Assembly: GCA_001804865.1 (NCBI GenBank)
Contig: MHBK01000043.1
Span: forward strand, 87,679 to 125,170
DNA from: Lentisphaerae bacterium GWF2_57_35
GTDB lineage: Bacteria > Verrucomicrobiota > Kiritimatiellia > CAIQIC01 > GWF2-57-35
Direction: 5' to 3'
Length of the DNA stretch: 37,492 nt
The translations under genes were made by a program, and so were the position numbers. Below are positions 34,482 to 37,492 of the stretch, piece after piece. The number at the start of each line of letters is the position of its first letter. Position 1 is the first letter of the stretch. The notes beneath the pieces were generated by a model that saw only the letters and a list, made by a program, of their open reading frames with translations, did no database searches and was not told the origin of the DNA.

Positions 34482-36947
34482 ATGCAATCAAACAAAATGA
34501 AAACTCCTTGTCATGGCCGCCGCCATAGAGCTCATTCCAATGGAAGCTGGTCGAGTGGGCGTCTGTCCCGATTTCTGTTTCCGATCATGGGTCTGGTTTC
34601 ACTCGCATGGTTTCTGGTTCGGGTCCTGCCGAAACCGCAGCGAGCTGCTTATCCGTGTCAGAAGGCGGCGGCGCCCGTGGCAGCCGGCTTCGTCATCTGG
34701 CTGATGGGTATTTTCGGGTTGGGCGCCGTGCTCAAGACGTCAGGACATCTGATCCGGCAATATCGTTGGGGCTTGGCGCTCCTCGCGGTGATCTGCGGCT
34801 TGCTGCTCTGGGTTGTTACGTCGGTCACGATGCCCTCGTCCGAATCGCTGGCCATGTCGTACACTCCCAATGCCCCGATCGGCACGCCCAGGGGCCTTCA
34901 TCCGGGGCGCGTGGTTTGGGCGCACGATCCGGACGCCACGGATTGGGCGGGTTATGAATCCTCGGAGCATTGGTATGAGTCGACGCATACCGATGAAGCG
35001 GTGGTGGAGCGCATGGTCTCCAACTCCGTCCTGGCCCTGACCGGGGAAAGCACGCTGGCGAATGCCTGGGATGCGCTTTTCCGATATTCCAATCAGCAGC
35101 AGGGCAAGGGCGATCGGGGCTACCAGTTCGGCGAGAAGGTGGTCATCAAACTTAATCTCACCACTAGCAATGGACGTCAGGTAGATCCTGTCACGCACGA
35201 GAAGATGCCCGAGTATCTGAATCGCGGCGACAATTCGCCGCAAATGACGCTGGCCCTGTTGCGCCAATTGGTCCATGTCGCCGGCGTCGCACAGACGAAC
35301 ATCTACATCGGCGATCCGACGACGTTGATTCCAAATCACTACTGGGATTTCTGGCATCCTGAATTCCCTGGCGTCAACTATCTCGATAATGTCGGCGGAC
35401 AAGGACGCCTGCGCGTGGAACTGTCCGCTATGATGTTCTATTGGAGCACCCCTGAAGCGGCAGGCAAGGTAATCGACTACCTGCCGGCGTGCTACGCCGA
35501 AGCGGACTACTTCATCAACTTCGCCATCCTGAAGGGGCACGCGCGGGCCGGCGTCACCCTTTGCGCCAAGAATCATTACGGCTCGCTTCTGCGCACGCCC
35601 GACGGGCATTTTCGGGATGCGTTCGGTCCGGATCAGGATGGATATCTCGATTACCTCAACATGCATCACAGTCTGCCCAACGAAACTCCGGGACTCGGAC
35701 ATTACCGGGCGCTCGTCGATCTGATGGGGCATCCCCGGATCGGCGGCCGTACCGTCCTTTACCTGATCGACGGCCTTTTCGGCGGCGATGACTGGGATTG
35801 CCATGCGTACCCCTGGACTTCGCCGGGCTTTGGCGATGGCGTAACGGGCGATTGGCCTTCCAGCGTTTTCATGTCGCAGGATCCCGTCGCCATCGACTCG
35901 GTGGCCTTCGATTTCCTTCAAGCGGAATGGCCCGACGTGGTGTCGAAAGGCAGTCTTCAAGGCGCCGCGGTAGATTACCTGATCGAAGCGGCCCTGGCCG
36001 ATAACCCGCCTTCCGAAACTTTCTACGACCCGGATAACGACGGCGAACGCATGACCAGTCTCGGCGTTCATGAACACTGGAACAACCCTTATGAAAAGCA
36101 ATACAGCCGCAATCTGGGAACGGGGAATGGGATCGAGTTGGTCAGGCTGGATGATGCACGACTCCAAGTCCGCGCGTACGTTCAGTCGGACGCAACCCAC
36201 CAACTGACGGTCGACCATGTCTTGTCGAATGTGGCGTATGAAGTCATGGAAGCTTCGAGTCTTTCCCAACCCAACTGGGCTCCGTTGGCGCCGTTTACCG
36301 CCGGGGCCTCGGCTATGACGTGGACCAACTTCGTTGCGTCCAACTGGACGAACAAGTTCTATCGGGTCAGGTTGGTGGAAGCCACGGATAATCTGTTGGC
36401 GAATCCGAGCTTCGAGGATATGGGAACGACCAATACGCGCGCGTTTGCCTGGCAGGATAATGTCCAGGGCGGGGTCTGGGGTGCGGCCAAGCGAGTGAAC
36501 TGGAAGGCCCATTCAGGCGATCAGTCGGCGGTTATCGTGGGCGATGGGACGACCTTCGGCGGCTGGTGGCAATGGATACAGGTCGATGGCGGCACGACCT
36601 ATCTGAGTTCGGCGTGCTTCCATAAAGAGACCAACTGGCACGCCTCGGAAGTGATCATGAAGGTCGAGTGGTTCAATCAGAGCCATCAGCAGCTTCTCGT
36701 TCACACCAACTCGCTGGCCGATCTTCCGAATGGCCGCTGGACCAATAAATCGTTTCAGGTCACGGCGCCGATCGACGCCGTATCGGCCAACTTCGTCCTG
36801 TCCGTTTCCGGAATGGGCCAAGGCGAGTCGTTATACATGGACTCCGCCTATTTTGGAAAACCGTTCGTTGCGCGGGAATCTCTGCCGGCGGAAATGGCCT
36901 ATCGCTCGGCGAAAAAGGATGCGGCCGCCGCCATCCAGCAGCGTTAG
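34482..36947 (+). CDS. Membrane-anchored DUF362 protein with C-terminal carbohydrate-binding-like domain
   Basis: The protein has 821 residues from ATG 34482 (AGGAG seven bases ahead; ATGs at 34476 and 34479 are too close to that site). Three hydrophobic segments lie in the first 120 residues. The central region, about 135-530, is DUF362-like: VVIKLNLTTSNG, IYIGDPTTLIP, YFINFAILKGHARAGVTLCAKNHYGSL and FMSQDPVAIDSVAFDFLQAEW. DUF362 proteins are of uncertain function and often bind iron-sulfur clusters, but no cluster motif is seen here. From about 640 a beta-rich module (NLLANPSFEDMG...WQWIQVDGGTTYLSSACFHKE) resembles CBM4/9-type carbohydrate-binding domains. It is probably a membrane-attached envelope protein. 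No neighbour suggests a pathway. Confidence 0.8.
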   Translation: MQSNKMKTPCHGRRHRAHSNGSWSSGRLSRFLFPIMGLVSLAWFLVRVLPKPQRAAYPCQKAAAPVAAGFVIWLMGIFGLGAVLKTSGHLIRQYRWGLALLAVICGLLLWVVTSVTMPSSESLAMSYTPNAPIGTPRGLHPGRVVWAHDPDATDWAGYESSEHWYESTHTDEAVVERMVSNSVLALTGESTLANAWDALFRYSNQQQGKGDRGYQFGEKVVIKLNLTTSNGRQVDPVTHEKMPEYLNRGDNSPQMTLALLRQLVHVAGVAQTNIYIGDPTTLIPNHYWDFWHPEFPGVNYLDNVGGQGRLRVELSAMMFYWSTPEAAGKVIDYLPACYAEADYFINFAILKGHARAGVTLCAKNHYGSLLRTPDGHFRDAFGPDQDGYLDYLNMHHSLPNETPGLGHYRALVDLMGHPRIGGRTVLYLIDGLFGGDDWDCHAYPWTSPGFGDGVTGDWPSSVFMSQDPVAIDSVAFDFLQAEWPDVVSKGSLQGAAVDYLIEAALADNPPSETFYDPDNDGERMTSLGVHEHWNNPYEKQYSRNLGTGNGIELVRLDDARLQVRAYVQSDATHQLTVDHVLSNVAYEVMEASSLSQPNWAPLAPFTAGASAMTWTNFVASNWTNKFYRVRLVEATDNLLANPSFEDMGTTNTRAFAWQDNVQGGVWGAAKRVNWKAHSGDQSAVIVGDGTTFGGWWQWIQVDGGTTYLSSACFHKETNWHASEVIMKVEWFNQSHQQLLVHTNSLADLPNGRWTNKSFQVTAPIDAVSANFVLSVSGMGQGESLYMDSAYFGKPFVARESLPAEMAYRSAKKDAAAAIQQR

Positions 36948-37183
36948 CCCGGCGCTTCCGGATTGACTATTCTGCACAAAAAGACGAGTGGCCCCACGGA
37001 TAAAAGAGTATTCAGAGAAGCTAATCCCTTCATCGCTATCGATATTCTGCTCTTCCGGGTGGGCCGGCTTCTCCGAAGACGGCCTTCTTCCCAGGCTGCG
37101 TAGCTGCCGGCGTAAGCCGGTCTTTTATACACAAATTGATGACACGGAATTCATCTGTAAGCATATGAAGGGCTGGTTTCTGT
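36948..37183. other. Repeat-containing spacer, no gene seen
   Basis: It holds an ATCCGTGGGGC-type element on the minus strand (36991-37008) and a diverged AGGTGGCCCGGC-type repeat (37058-37131, starting GGTGGGCCGGCTTCTCCG). Short open frames crossing it lack start signals and family features. Confidence 0.5.
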
Positions 37184-37254
37184 AGGTGGGCCGCGTTCTC
37201 CGTAACGCGGCTTCCGGACCCGAAAAGCCCGTCTTCGGAGAAGCCGGGCCACCT
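37184..37254. repeat. AGGTGGCCCGGC-type palindromic repeat, copy with both ends
   Basis: It begins AGGTGGGCCGCGTTCTCCG and ends with CGGAGAAGCCGGGCCACCT, so its ends are near-perfect inverted repeats. The first 26 bases match the terminator at 9982-10008. Confidence 0.75.
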
Positions 37255-37332
37255 GTTGTTTCTGCGTTCAAACAGCCATTGTAATTATGACTCAGGACCT
37301 CGCGTCAATGCAGATCTTCTCATATCTCCTTC

Positions 37333-37400
37333 ATAATCATAATCTTAATCGTAATCTTAATCTCCTTCTCAGGATAAAAAAAGATTACGATTAAGATTAG
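37333..37400. repeat. TAATCN hexamer array with inverted partner
   Basis: Five units (ATAATC twice, TTAATC, GTAATC, TTAATC) occupy 37333-37362. Three inverted units GATTAC, GATTAA and GATTAG lie at 37383-37400. CTTAATCGTAATC (37344-37356) pairs perfectly with GATTACGATTAAG (37383-37395), forming a 13-bp hairpin. Confidence 0.85.
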
Positions 37401-37422
37401 CCCGCATTTCTCACAAAGATAG

Positions 37423-37451
37423 TTGACGAGGGTTGCGCGTTGTTGTACAAC
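37423..37451 (+). promoter_or_regulatory. Promoter with palindromic operator for a gene beyond the window
   Basis: TTGACG (37423-37428) and TACAAC (37446-37451) have a 17-bp spacer. The -10 box is part of the perfect palindrome GTTGTACAAC (37442-37451). A GGAGG site at 37483-37487 shortly before the window end predicts a start codon immediately after base 37492. Confidence 0.55.
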
Positions 37452-37492
37452 TCGTTTATCACAAATGAGATACACAACATACGGAGGCAACC

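Noticed and set aside
37333..37400. Hexamer array as a CRISPR array
   Set aside because: Units are six bases with no spacers of constant length and no cas genes are present.

Overview
The window looks like part of the chromosome of an anaerobic, Gram-negative bacterium of the PVC superphylum, most likely Kiritimatiellota or a close relative. This is an inference. It rests on secreted proteins with DTDxDGxxD calcium-repeat blocks, an exosortase/EpsI locus, a GTP-type PEP carboxykinase, an EpmA/EF-P pair, a GxxExxY protein and many short palindromic intergenic repeats. No rRNA or tRNA gene was recognised, so the placement is not proven.

Layout. 1-1967 (minus): a three-gene operon of secreted, Ca-repeat or fibre-like proteins, the last one cut by the window start. 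2316-9828 (plus): a polysaccharide/exosortase locus with a GT4 glycosyltransferase, a radical SAM/SPASM protein, a polyprenyl-phosphate sugar transferase, a HAD phosphatase, an exosortase and an EpsI protein with an inserted zinc-ribbon-like segment. A separate promoter then drives a UDP-glucuronate decarboxylase-like SDR, followed by an FHA protein. 10017-15129 (minus): gyrB-gyrA. 15327-22575: a secreted beta-helix protein, a lipoprotein, epmA and efp, a DUF4214-like protein, a glutamine amidotransferase, a short secretin-like protein and an outer-membrane-like protein. 22865-26203 (minus): pckG, then a HTH / nucleotidyltransferase / HAD operon with a perfect operator in its promoter.

26266-33072 (minus) is the most notable region: arsenic resistance genes interleaved with the mercury-methylation pair hgcA-hgcB. 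Order of transcription is arsR, hgcA, hgcB (in frame with a membrane thioredoxin-like gene), a CcdA/ArsG-like membrane protein, arsC, arsM, a GxxExxY gene flanked by inverted repeats, and acr3. arsR/hgcA and hgcA/hgcB overlap as ATGA. Near-identical 20-bp palindromes overlap the -10 regions of the promoters in front of arsR and in front of arsC. One ArsR protein is therefore predicted to control mercury methylation and arsenic detoxification together. A palindromic repeat found between genes elsewhere in the window also lies in frame inside the arsR coding sequence.

33355-37492: a spermidine-synthase-like methyltransferase, repeat-rich spacers, a large DUF362 membrane-anchored protein, and a promoter plus ribosome-binding site for a gene that begins just after the window. 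At least five repeat families occur: paired TTTTCCAATnnTTGGAAAA palindromes, a 60-bp double hairpin, a roughly 67-bp AGGTGGCCCGGC element, an ATCCGTGGGGC element and TAATCN hexamer arrays.
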